Origin: an uncultured Planctomycetaceae bacterium
GTDB taxonomy: Bacteria; Planctomycetota; Planctomycetia; Planctomycetales; Planctomycetaceae
DNA: 7,234 bases
Assembly: GCA_903898975.1 (NCBI GenBank)
Contig: CAIUHT010001221.1
Span: 1-7,234, forward strand
Reading direction: 5' to 3'
Shown: in pieces, positions 1-6,996 of the stretch
Layout: every line of letters starts with the position of its first letter
Position numbering within the stretch: position 1 is the stretch's first letter
Made by a program: the position numbers and the translations under genes
The notes under the pieces: model-generated
Told to the model about the DNA's origin: nothing
What the model saw: the letters and a program-made list of their open reading frames with translations, nothing else
Databases searched by the model: none

Positions 1-602
1 CCACGCACCATTCGGGGAGTTACTACCCGATGTACGCCAACATTCCCGGGCTGCGGGTGGTGGTCCCCTCGACGCCGTACGACGCCAAGGGACTGTTTCT
101 GCACGCCCTCCGCTGCGACGACCCGGTGCTGTTCCTCGAGCATCGCGAGATCCTCCAGGCGAAGGGTCCCGTTCCCGAGGCAGACTACGAGATTCCCTTT
201 GGCGTGGCGGCAATTGTCCGCCCGGGGACCGACGTGACGGTGGTTGCCGTCGCCCGCATGGTGCACCTGGCGGTCGAGGCGGCAGGCCAGTTGGCGGAGC
301 AGGGACTGTCGGTCGAGGTGGTGGATCTCCGGACCGTCGCGCCCCTCGATGCAGAGACCATTCTGAAGTCGGTCGCCAAGACCGGGCGACTGCTGGTGGT
401 CGATGAAGCGTTCTCCCCCTTCGGGCTGGGAGGCGAGGTGGCGGCACTGGTCGCCGACGCCGGGTTCGACGACCTCGACGCCCCCATCCGCCGCCTGCAC
501 GGACTGCACACCCCCACCCCGTACAGCCCGACGCTCGAAGCGGCGGTGGTCCCCACGGTCGCCGAGATTGCCCGCGCCATCACCGACCTGTGCGCCGAGT
601 GA
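1..602 (+). CDS. 2-oxoacid dehydrogenase E1 component, beta-type region (5' partial)
   Basis: The last 199 codons are present, read from base 3, and the start lies before the window. The product is the beta half of a thiamine-diphosphate 2-oxoacid dehydrogenase (pyruvate, branched-chain or acetoin type), which decarboxylates the 2-oxoacid and passes the acyl group to the lipoyl E2 subunit in the cytoplasm. Visible family signatures are PGLRVVVPSTPYDAKGLF, then DPVLFLEHR, both typical of the end of the pyrimidine-binding domain. The transketolase C-terminal domain follows, with VEVVDLRTVAPLDAETI, KTGRLLVVDEAF, GLGGEVAALV and TPTPYSP. The frame is open upstream of the first ATG (base 30) and encodes THHSGSYYP, which joins naturally to the family sequence, so that ATG is internal. 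Substrate cannot be decided from this fragment, nor whether the full gene is a separate beta subunit or an alpha-beta fusion. The stop is TGA at 600-602; dus begins 150 bp further on. Confidence 0.9.
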   Translation, partial: THHSGSYYPMYANIPGLRVVVPSTPYDAKGLFLHALRCDDPVLFLEHREILQAKGPVPEADYEIPFGVAAIVRPGTDVTVVAVARMVHLAVEAAGQLAEQGLSVEVVDLRTVAPLDAETILKSVAKTGRLLVVDEAFSPFGLGGEVAALVADAGFDDLDAPIRRLHGLHTPTPYSPTLEAAVVPTVAEIARAITDLCAE

Positions 603-654
603 TTCGACGCACACATCCGGGCCGATGAACCCTCCCGGCTCAAGAACCGCCGTC

Positions 655-678
655 GACGGGGGACCATGTCCCCTCGTC
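655..678 (+). terminator. Strong hairpin after the dehydrogenase gene, possible terminator
   Basis: GGGGAC and GTCCCC pair perfectly around a three-base CAT loop (659-673). A G-U pair and, past one bulged C, a further GAC/GTC extend the stem to about ten pairs. It lies 53 bp after the dehydrogenase stop and before dus. There is no T-run after it, so a classical intrinsic terminator is not shown; it may stabilise the mRNA end or work with Rho. A 10-bp palindrome CCGTCGACGG (650-659) overlaps the left arm and could compete with it. Confidence 0.45.
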
Positions 679-702
679 ATCACACCCCCGTCGATCCCCG
701 GT

Positions 703-750
703 GACTGCCACAGAGATTTCTACAGAGACTGCCACAGAGACTTACACAGT
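703..750 (+). repeat. 24-bp imperfect tandem duplication upstream of dus
   Basis: Two adjacent 24-base units (703-726 and 727-750) both begin GACTGCCACAGAGA and match at 20 of 24 positions. The array ends two bases before the dus ATG, so it occupies the whole 5' leader. A decayed third unit may run into the start codon (about 9 of 14 bases). The unit is A-rich compared with its surroundings, and its AGAGA segments are the only purine-rich candidates for ribosome binding here. Confidence 0.8.
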
Positions 751-752
751 CA

Positions 753-1910
753 ATGCCGCAGTCCCTGCCCTCAAACCTCGTCCACAACCTGCTCTCCAGC
801 CCTGCCCCGGACATTCCCCTGAACCCGCCGCTCGACTCTCCCGCCACCGTCGCCCCCCCTCTGCCCTCGCTGCAGATCGGGCCGCTGACGATTGGCTTTC
901 CGGTCGTGCAGGCCGCGCTCTCGGGCTACAGCGACGCCCCCATGCGGGTCATCTCGCGCAGGCATGGGGCGTCTTACGGCGTGTGCGAGGTCATGCTCGA
1001 CCAGTTCCTGGTGGCGCTGCGCGACCGGCAGAAGACCCGGCACTTTCTCGAGATCGACCCCTCCGAGCACCCGGTGGGGGGTCAGTTGATGGGGGCCGAA
1101 CCGCTCCAGTTCGCCGCCGGTGCCCAACGCCTGGTTCAGGCCGGGTTCGATGTCATTGACATCAATTTTGGCTGCCCGGTGAAAAAGGTCCTGGGGCGCT
1201 GCCGGGGTGGGTTTCACCTGAGTCAGCCACAGGTCGCGCTCGAGATTGTCGAACGCACCCGGGCGGTGGTCCCGCCGCACATTCCCGTGACGGTCAAGAT
1301 GCGACGGGGACTTGACGACACGCCCCGCAGTCGCGAGCGGTTTTTTGAGATCCTGGACGGGGCGTTCGCGCGGGGTGTCGCCGCCATCACCGTGCATGCC
1401 CGCACCGTCGAGCAGCGGTACATCGGGCCCAGCCAGTGGTCGTTTCTGCGCGAGGTGAAACAGCACGTCGGCTCAAAGACCATCCTTGGCAGCGGTGACC
1501 TGTTCACCGCGGAAGACTGCCTGCGGATGCTGCGGGAGACCGGCGTCGATGGAGTGACGGTGGCCCGCGGGTCGATCGGCAACCCCTGGATCTTTCGCGA
1601 AGCCCGGGCCCTCGCGAACGGAGAGCCGTGTCCCCCGCCCCCGTCGGTCGCCGAGCAGGCCGCCTGCCTCCGCGAACACTTCCGCCTGGCCGAGACGCTG
1701 TACGGCCCCCGCTGCGCGCCCCTGATGCGAAAGTTCGCCATCAAGTACGCAGCCCGGCACCCCTGTGCCGACCAGGTCCGCGAGGAATTCATCCGCGCCG
1801 GTTCCGCCCCAGACTGGGAGCGGGTGCTGGAGCGGTGGTACGACTCTCCCGAGCATCTCAACGCGGCAGGCGTTGTGCCCGCCTTGCCCACCGACCTCAA
1901 CGAAGCCTGA
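753..1910 (+). CDS. dus: tRNA-dihydrouridine synthase (Dus family)
   Basis: This is a 385-residue flavoenzyme that reduces specific uridines in tRNA to dihydrouridine using FMN and NAD(P)H. A TIM-barrel start is seen at about residues 40-65 (PVVQAALSGYSDAPMR). The signature IDINFGCPVKKV (136-147) holds the presumed catalytic Cys141. VTVKMRRG (179-186), HART (215-218) and GSGDLFTAEDC with VARGSIGNPW (246-279) match FMN and phosphate contacts. MRKFAIKY (325-332) lies in the C-terminal helical tRNA-binding domain. The segment after the Cys reads GRCRGGFHL rather than the more usual GxGxALL, so the exact subfamily (DusB-like or other) is uncertain. About 38 residues precede the barrel, rich in Pro and Ser. 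The ATG at 753 follows an in-frame TGA at 702, and no ATG, GTG or TTG lies between it and the barrel, so this extension is probably translated. Ribosome-binding sequence is weak. Confidence 0.93.
   Translation: MPQSLPSNLVHNLLSSPAPDIPLNPPLDSPATVAPPLPSLQIGPLTIGFPVVQAALSGYSDAPMRVISRRHGASYGVCEVMLDQFLVALRDRQKTRHFLEIDPSEHPVGGQLMGAEPLQFAAGAQRLVQAGFDVIDINFGCPVKKVLGRCRGGFHLSQPQVALEIVERTRAVVPPHIPVTVKMRRGLDDTPRSRERFFEILDGAFARGVAAITVHARTVEQRYIGPSQWSFLREVKQHVGSKTILGSGDLFTAEDCLRMLRETGVDGVTVARGSIGNPWIFREARALANGEPCPPPPSVAEQAACLREHFRLAETLYGPRCAPLMRKFAIKYAARHPCADQVREEFIRAGSAPDWERVLERWYDSPEHLNAAGVVPALPTDLNEA
756..803 (+). repeat. 12-bp-periodic repeat, copy A (inside dus N-terminus)
   Basis: Four degenerate 12-base steps (756, 768, 780, 792) read as QSLP-SNLV-HNLL-SS in the dus frame. 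The same array without gaps occurs at 5559-5606: over 759-800 against 5562-5603, 33 of 42 bases match, and 23 of 27 match in the core (774-800 against 5577-5603). This is a copy count and alignment made by eye. Confidence 0.55.
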
Positions 1911-2008
1911 GGCCCGGCGCCAGGGAGGCCCCAGCGACCCCGCCCGCTCCCCTCGGGCTCTGCGGTCGTCCCTCCCGCGCCCTGACGGTTGCCGCCCAGC
2001 CCCGCGAT

Positions 2009-2110
2009 GCCAACCCCCGGCCCAACCCCGAGCTGCCCAACCCCGAGCTGCCCAACCCCGAGCTCCCCAGGCCCGAGCTGCCCAGGCCCGAGCTCCCCAG
2101 GCCCGCCTGG
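2009..2110 (+). repeat. 15-bp minisatellite, six units plus a partial one
   Basis: Six contiguous 15-base units begin at 2021, 2036, 2051, 2066, 2081 and 2096. The first two are identical (CCCAACCCCGAGCTG). The third ends in C instead of G. Units four and five replace AA with GG, and unit six diverges at its end. A 12-base degenerate unit precedes them at 2009. The graded differences suggest growth by slippage or unequal exchange. Five units contain the AGCT tetranucleotide. It lies outside any supported gene. Confidence 0.9.
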
Positions 2111-2141
2111 TTGTGGCTGCGCCGGGACCGCGGCAGCGTCT

Positions 2142-2187
2142 CCCCCCCCCCACCCCTCCCGAGGGTCCCCCCCGCACCCCTCTCCCC
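2142..2187 (-). other. Two G-run clusters, possible G-quadruplex motifs on the - strand
   Basis: Read on the - strand, 2160-2142 is GGG-A-GGGG-T-G10. The cluster 2187-2167 is GGGG-AGA-GGGG-TGC-G7. Each can supply four runs of three G with short loops. They lie between the minisatellite and the glycosyltransferase start, and on the coding strand they form C-tracts. Folding or function is inference only. Confidence 0.4.
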
Positions 2188-2304
2188 TCCTCGCGGGCGG
2201 GTGGACTGATCTTCTCGCGACTCGTCAAATTGCCTATTTTCCGCCCGCTCTCCCTCTGCTCTCCCCTGGCAATCGGGCTCACCGCGACGGAACGCCGGCT
2301 GGTA

Positions 2305-3594
2305 ATGCGAATCACCCTGCTCAACCAGTACTACCCCCCCGACCTGGCTCCCACCGCCGCCCTGTGTGCGGGCTTGGCCACTGCCCTCGCCAACGCGGGC
2401 CACGAAGTGACCGTGCTCGCCAGCCAGGGAGGCTACGCCGGCCCCGCCACCGCCGCTCCCTCAGACCCGACCGGAGGTGTGAAGGTTGTACGGCTGCGAA
2501 CCCCGGCCTTTGGCAAACGCCGCCTGGTGGGCCGCCTGATTGACTACAGCTGTTACTACCTTCGCACTGCCTGGGCCCTGCTGCGGTCCCCGCCGCAGGA
2601 TGTGATCGTTTCACTCACGACGCCCCCGTTTATCGCCCTCACGGCACTGCTCCATCGGGTCCGCAGTCGCGACACCCGGCTGGTGTTGTGGAACATGGAC
2701 TGCTACCCCGAGGCCGCCGAGATCACCGGCTGTCTCCGAACGGGAGGGGCCATCAGCCGCCTGCTGCGGCGGGTGTCGGGGCTGATCATCCGCCGGGCGG
2801 AGCAGATTGTCTGCCTCGATCGGGCCATGGCCCAACTGCTGCAGTCGCACTACGGAGCAGCGAACTCACCGCTCCCCATCTCGATTGTTCCCAACTGGGA
2901 ACCCGCCGCTCTCTTCCCTCCCCCGGCCCGTTCGCTTGCGACCAACCCCGGCGACCCGGCAGCCCCCCTGGCGGTGCTCTACCAGGGGAACGCGGGGATG
3001 GGGCATGAGTTCCACACGCTGGCCGATGCCGCCACACAACTCCGCGACGAGCCGATTGACTTCCGGTTCGTGGGAGGAGGCAAGTGGTGGTCGTGGCTGG
3101 GCGAGCAGGCCGCCAACCGTGGGCTGCGGCGCTGGGAGCTGAGCTCTTACATCGCCAAGGAGCAGGTCCCGGCCCTGCTGGCGTCGGTCGATGTGGCGCT
3201 GATCACCCTGCGGCACGACGCGGGAGGGGTGATGAGTCCCAGCAAGCTGCATAGCTGCCTCGCCGCGGGACTGCCAATTCTGTACATCGGCCCCCCCGAC
3301 TCGAACGTGGACGACTGCCTCCGCCGGTATGGGTGTGGCGGGTCGTTCCGCAATGGCGATGTGGCGGGAGTCGTGCAGTTCCTCAGAAGGCTCCGCGAGA
3401 ACCCGCAGACCCGCAGCGAACTGGGACTGGCCGCCCGCCGGGCGTTTGACAGTGAATACACCGACCGGCGGCAGGTGCCCGTGCTGTGCCGGCTGATTGA
3501 GGAGGTGGCTCGGCCAGCGGCCCAGCGAGTCCGCCCCGTGCCCCAGGTCGCGCCGAGTCAGACGCCCGCCACCCCGGCCGCCAGGGCAGCGTGA
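2305..3594 (+). CDS. GT4-family (WcaI-like) glycosyltransferase
   Basis: The product is a 429-residue GT-B fold sugar transferase, probably cytoplasmic or membrane-associated, acting in exopolysaccharide or other surface glycan assembly. The N-terminal Rossmann strand and loop are at 2-15 (RITLLNQYYPPDLA), followed by GLATALANAGHEVTVL (23-38). SLTTPPFIALTALL (103-116) and LVLWNMDCYPE (126-136) are typical of the WcaI/WbuB-like group. VPNWEP is at 195-200. The C-terminal nucleotide-sugar domain begins near 222 with VLYQGNAGMGHEF, then FVGGGK (255-260), and has VMSPSKLHSCLAAGLPILY (309-327), where this group has PSK in place of the second Glu of the classic EX7E motif. The ATG at 2305 is chosen because the first beta strand starts directly after it, although the frame is open for 540 bases upstream. 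Codons beyond about 404 give a Pro/Ala/Arg-rich tail that is probably disordered. Donor and acceptor sugars are unknown. It is convergent with the kinase gene, with 59 bp between stops. Confidence 0.88.
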   Translation: MRITLLNQYYPPDLAPTAALCAGLATALANAGHEVTVLASQGGYAGPATAAPSDPTGGVKVVRLRTPAFGKRRLVGRLIDYSCYYLRTAWALLRSPPQDVIVSLTTPPFIALTALLHRVRSRDTRLVLWNMDCYPEAAEITGCLRTGGAISRLLRRVSGLIIRRAEQIVCLDRAMAQLLQSHYGAANSPLPISIVPNWEPAALFPPPARSLATNPGDPAAPLAVLYQGNAGMGHEFHTLADAATQLRDEPIDFRFVGGGKWWSWLGEQAANRGLRRWELSSYIAKEQVPALLASVDVALITLRHDAGGVMSPSKLHSCLAAGLPILYIGPPDSNVDDCLRRYGCGGSFRNGDVAGVVQFLRRLRENPQTRSELGLAARRAFDSEYTDRRQVPVLCRLIEEVARPAAQRVRPVPQVAPSQTPATPAARAA

Positions 3595-3603
3595 CCCGCG
3601 AGC

Positions 3604-3636
3604 TTGTCGCCCGCGTGTGAAACGGGAACGCGACAA
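3604..3636. terminator. Inverted repeat between convergent genes
   Basis: TTGTCGC (3604-3610) pairs with GCGACAA (3630-3636). Inside it, CCCG can pair with CGGG, giving a compound stem. It sits between the stop codons of the glycosyltransferase and kinase genes, where a two-way terminator is expected. There is no flanking T-run on either strand, so termination is inferred from position and symmetry. Confidence 0.45.
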
Positions 3637-3653
3637 CCGGGCCGGAATGCGGG

Positions 3654-5396
3654 CTAAATGTCGCCGCTGGTCGCCGCTCGTGGCACGGGGGTCACCCGTT
3701 CGCCGAGCGGTGCCCGGGAAGCCTCGCCCACGTTCGAGAGCAGGTCGGCCGAGAGCCGGTTTTCATCGGGAAGAGCGCGGGGCAGTCGCACGGTGAATCG
3801 ACTCCCCTTCCCCAGTTCGCTGACCAGCGAGACCTCGCCCCCGAGCAGTTTCGTCAGCTCGCGGACAATCGACAGTCCCAGGCCGGTCCCGGCGAATTCC
3901 CGGGTGAGCGAGTTGGTGCGTGACCCGGGAGTGGTGTTTCCCTGCCGGAATTTCTCGAAGATCGAATCCTGATCTTCCAGGGGGATGCCAACGCCGGTGT
4001 CTTCGACAATCAGATCCATCGCGTCCCCGTCGGCGACATCGGCCGAGACCTGGACCCGCCCGCCATCGGGGGTGAACTTCACCGCGTTGGAGAGCAGGTT
4101 GAACAGGATCTGCTGCAGCTTGCCCGCATCCTGGTAGAGGACCGGCAGCGCGGGGCCACAGTGGCCGATGAGTTCGATGTTCTTGCGTTCGGCGAGCGGC
4201 CGCATCATCGAGGTCAGCCGCTCCATGAGATCGCTCATGGCGAACTCCACGGGATGCAGATCCATCTTGCCAGCCTCGATCTTGGCGAGATCGAGAATGT
4301 CGTTGATCAGGGTCAGCAGATCTTTCCCGGACGTCTGGATGTTCTTCACATACCGCTGCTGGCGCTCGGTCAGGTTGTCGGCGCCGGCGAGCACATCGCT
4401 GAAGCCCAGGATGCTGTTGAGCGGGGTGCGCAGCTCATGCGTCATGGTGGTGAGGAAGTCGGTCTTCAGGTGATTCATCTCGTACAGCTGCAGGTTGGCC
4501 TGCGCGAGCTGATCGACCTTGGAATCGAGTTCCCCGTTGACCTGCCGGAGTTCCTCCTGGATTGTCACCAGGTGCCGCAGCATGCGGTTGAACGCCTGGC
4601 TGAGTTCTTCAAATTCGTCCCCGGTGCGGATTTCGGCCCGCCGATCCAGCTGGCCGCGCGAGATCGAGTCACTCACCTCCCGCAGGTGCAGCACCGGTTT
4701 GACAATCAAGTACCGCACAATCGCCCACGAGGCGGCCATGGCCAGAAAGACCGTGACGATGGCGGTCGAGAGCAGCAGGGCGTTGTTCCACGCCAGGCGG
4801 CGATCGTTCTCTGACAGCGGCAGCACCACCGCCGCCATGCCGAGCAGATCTCCCTTTTCCGCCTCGACTCCTCCCCCGCTCTGGTGATAGTGGCACTCCA
4901 GGCACGACTGGGTCGCCCGCACCGGGGCGTAGTAGTGCATCTGGCGTCGCCCGGTGGGGCTGGTGACGATCCGAAAATACTCGCGCCGCTCGGGGTCCTC
5001 CTGCAGGGCGTGCAGGGCGGTGAAGTCGGCGGGATCGCTGGGGATGCGGTCGGAACGGACCTGGTCGGCCCGGAACAGCGTCCAGGCATGCATCTCCTGT
5101 CCGTCTCCCACCACTTCGCTCGGCCGGAGTTCGATCGCCATCTGATCAATCAGCGACCGAAACTGGCTCTTGGGGTCGCGCCCCTCCTGGTCGAGCCAGT
5201 GCCACTGCTGCACGATCGGCTGAATCAGCATCCGACCTCGGACCAGGTTCTGGTCGAGCAGCAGGTTGGCGGTCAGCCGGTAGTAGGTGTAGAAACTCCC
5301 CGAAACCAGCAGCAGCAGCCCGCCCCCAAAGAGGAACCGGCACTTCCGCTCGAGGCTCGTTTCCCCCAACAGGCGTTTGAACGTGCGGTAAGACAT
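3654..5396 (-). CDS. Membrane sensor histidine kinase with a CxxCH haem c-type sensor region
   Basis: The product is a 580-residue inner-membrane kinase. TM1 is at about 21-40. An extracytoplasmic region of about 165 residues contains TQSCLECHYH, with Cys165, Cys168 and His169 forming a CxxCH haem c attachment motif. Together with YYAPVR before it and GDLLGMAAVVLPL after it, this resembles the DUF3365/Tll0287-like sensor domain. TM2 is at about 205-232, HAMP at about 232-285 (RAEIRTGDEFEELSQAFNRM), then a coiled-coil connector. The dimerisation domain carries the phosphoacceptor His320 in MTHELRTPLNS. The ATPase domain has an N box (FNLLSNAVKF, 432-441), DTGVGIP (466-472), FEKFRQGN (480-487) and GTGLGLSIVRELTKLLGGE (503-521). 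About 40 residues of probably disordered sequence end the protein. There is no receiver domain and no regulator gene nearby. Expected role: autophosphorylation controlled by redox state or a haem ligand. The start is ATG without a clear Shine-Dalgarno; TM1 follows suitably. Confidence 0.93.
   Translation of the reverse strand: MSYRTFKRLLGETSLERKCRFLFGGGLLLLVSGSFYTYYRLTANLLLDQNLVRGRMLIQPIVQQWHWLDQEGRDPKSQFRSLIDQMAIELRPSEVVGDGQEMHAWTLFRADQVRSDRIPSDPADFTALHALQEDPERREYFRIVTSPTGRRQMHYYAPVRATQSCLECHYHQSGGGVEAEKGDLLGMAAVVLPLSENDRRLAWNNALLLSTAIVTVFLAMAASWAIVRYLIVKPVLHLREVSDSISRGQLDRRAEIRTGDEFEELSQAFNRMLRHLVTIQEELRQVNGELDSKVDQLAQANLQLYEMNHLKTDFLTTMTHELRTPLNSILGFSDVLAGADNLTERQQRYVKNIQTSGKDLLTLINDILDLAKIEAGKMDLHPVEFAMSDLMERLTSMMRPLAERKNIELIGHCGPALPVLYQDAGKLQQILFNLLSNAVKFTPDGGRVQVSADVADGDAMDLIVEDTGVGIPLEDQDSIFEKFRQGNTTPGSRTNSLTREFAGTGLGLSIVRELTKLLGGEVSLVSELGKGSRFTVRLPRALPDENRLSADLLSNVGEASRAPLGERVTPVPRAATSGDI
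4890..4904 (-). other. CxxCH haem c attachment site codons in the kinase
   Basis: The - strand reads TGC CTG GAG TGC CAC, encoding Cys-Leu-Glu-Cys-His at residues 165-169. It falls between the two predicted membrane segments, on the side where cytochrome c maturation attaches haem. Confidence 0.75.
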
Positions 5397-5558
5397 GGAC
5401 CCAGTCTAACAGTGTCACTTGGACCGATGTATCCCTCCCGCAGGAACTTTCGGCCGAGATTCCCTGGCCGGTTGGAGAGAGTGGGACGGCCCAGCTGTCG
5501 CGGCAACCTGCCCACTGTCTTCCCTCCCAGCCCGAGACAGTGGGCATTTGGCCAGATC

Positions 5559-5606
5559 GGCCAGTCCCTGGTCCAGAACCTGGTCCACAACATGCTGGCC
5601 AGCACG
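5559..5606 (+). repeat. 12-bp-periodic repeat, copy B (intergenic)
   Basis: Four 12-base steps start at 5559, 5571, 5583 and 5595. GTCCAGAACCTG and GTCCACAACATG match at 10 of 12 positions. The array aligns gaplessly with 756-803 in the dus N-terminal coding region. If translated it would read QSLV-QNLV-HNML-AS, close to the Dus string, but no supported gene covers it. Confidence 0.6.
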
Positions 5607-5845
5607 GGTTCATTCCGGAGAATGGATCCTCGCGGAGGTCACAGGGGAGAGCGGGGATGATCGAGACTGAAGGTCACCTGCTCGCGACGCCCCTGTCTCT
5701 GCCGGGGGACCTCCCCTCGCGATTCCTGCGGAAGGTGGCCCCCCCTCGGCGGCCCGACCACGGTCCAAGAGCCCCCCACCAACCGGCCTGGACCAACCCG
5801 CCCGTCGGGGATGGCTTCCCCATCTTCATAAACTTCTCTGGACTA

Positions 5846-5862
5846 TCACCGAATCCCGGTGA
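5846..5862. promoter_or_regulatory. Inverted repeat overlapping the FHA gene promoter, candidate operator
   Basis: TCACCG (5846-5851) and CGGTGA (5857-5862) form a perfect six-base inverted repeat with a five-base AATCC spacer. It ends four bases before the -10 candidate TACAAT, so a bound protein would cover the -35/-10 spacer. A hairpin or chance symmetry is the alternative. Confidence 0.35.
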
Positions 5863-5866
5863 ATTC

Positions 5867-5872
5867 TACAAT
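5867..5872 (+). promoter_or_regulatory. Candidate -10 element for the FHA gene
   Basis: TACAAT differs from the sigma-70 -10 consensus by one base and lies in the most AT-rich stretch of the gap. The best -35 at 18-bp spacing is CTATCA (5843-5848), only three of six consensus bases, so an activator may be needed. The transcript leader would be about 105 bases. Confidence 0.4.
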
Positions 5873-5969
5873 AATTCAGTTGCTCCCTGACGGATGGAAC
5901 ATTCGAGCGAACTGCCGGACACCTGGAGTCAACGCGACCGTCTCTCCGCGCGTTCCCCGTCAAGGCCTT

Positions 5970-5977
5970 AGGAAGGG
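5970..5977 (+). promoter_or_regulatory. Ribosome binding site of the FHA gene
   Basis: AGGAAGGG lies eight bases before the ATG at 5986 and fixes that start. It is the clearest Shine-Dalgarno in the window; the other starts have weak or no such site. Confidence 0.7.
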
Positions 5978-5985
5978 CGATCTGT

Positions 5986-6885
<900 letters not shown>

Positions 6886-6927
6886 ACTGTCCCGGTGAGT
6901 GTTCCCCCAGGCTGAAGCGCGTCAACC

Positions 6928-6950
6928 GCAGGCCCCTGTGCCGCGCCTGC
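6928..6950 (+). terminator. Inverted repeat after the FHA gene, possible terminator
   Basis: GCAGGC (6928-6933) pairs with GCCTGC (6945-6950) across an 11-base loop, 42 bases after the FHA stop. It is followed by a pyrimidine-rich stretch (CTTCCGCCTTCC) rather than a T-run, so evidence for termination is weak. Confidence 0.3.
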
Positions 6951-6996
6951 CTTCCGCCTTCCCCCTCTCGCCCCGATCCCGACCGCGAGTCTTGCC

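Larger units (their letters stand above)
1911..2304. other. 394-bp gap between dus and the glycosyltransferase gene
   Basis: No gene is supported here. The gap holds a 15-bp minisatellite (2009-2110), C-runs on the + strand (2142-2187) and a short AT-richer patch at about 2222-2240. The patch contains TATTTT at 2235-2240, which could be a poor -10 element for the downstream gene, but no matching -35 is convincing. Frames stay open through the gap because of the base composition and the 15-base repeat period. The translations are Pro/Ala/Arg or Gly/Trp low-complexity strings without family features. Confidence 0.75.
5397..5985. other. 589-bp gap between divergent kinase and FHA genes
   Basis: No gene is supported. 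It must hold the kinase control region on its left side and the FHA gene promoter on its right. It contains copy B of the 12-bp-periodic sequence (5559-5606), and an AT-richer stretch at about 5820-5880 with a good -10 element and an inverted repeat. Open frames crossing it on both strands lack family features and run into the kinase gene in another frame. I saw no convincing kinase promoter. Confidence 0.7.

Noticed and set aside
309..321. Alternative start for the first gene at internal ATG or GTG codons
   Set aside because: Family-like sequence continues without a break to the left edge of the window, so the gene is truncated by the window and does not start inside it.
2009..2110. Possible CRISPR-like array
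   Set aside because: The 15-base units are directly adjacent with no unique spacers, so it is a minisatellite.
1628..2209. Open frame of 193 codons on the + strand encoding repeated PNPELP/PRPELP
   Set aside because: It overlaps dus in another frame, and the apparent Pro-rich repeat protein is just the minisatellite translated.
1765..2304. 540-base in-frame upstream extension of the glycosyltransferase gene
   Set aside because: It overlaps the end of dus, encodes Pro/Ala/Arg low complexity across the minisatellite, and the Rossmann-fold N-terminus begins exactly at the ATG at 2305.
1473..2324. Open frame of 283 codons on the - strand
   Set aside because: It lies antisense to dus and the minisatellite. 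Its Gly/Trp/Ala/Arg string comes from the 15-bp repeat and it has no family features.
2866..3636. Open frame of 256 codons on the - strand
   Set aside because: It is antisense to the well-supported glycosyltransferase, rich in Arg/Gly/Pro and without recognisable motifs.
5397..5460. Promoter for the kinase on the - strand (TTAGACT just before the start)
   Set aside because: A -10-like TAGACT exists about ten bases from the ATG, but no -35 fits and it would leave almost no leader.
4884..5660. Open frame of 258 codons on the + strand crossing into the divergent gap
   Set aside because: Most of it is antisense to the kinase sensor region. The only interesting part is the 12-bp repeat near its end, reported separately as DNA.
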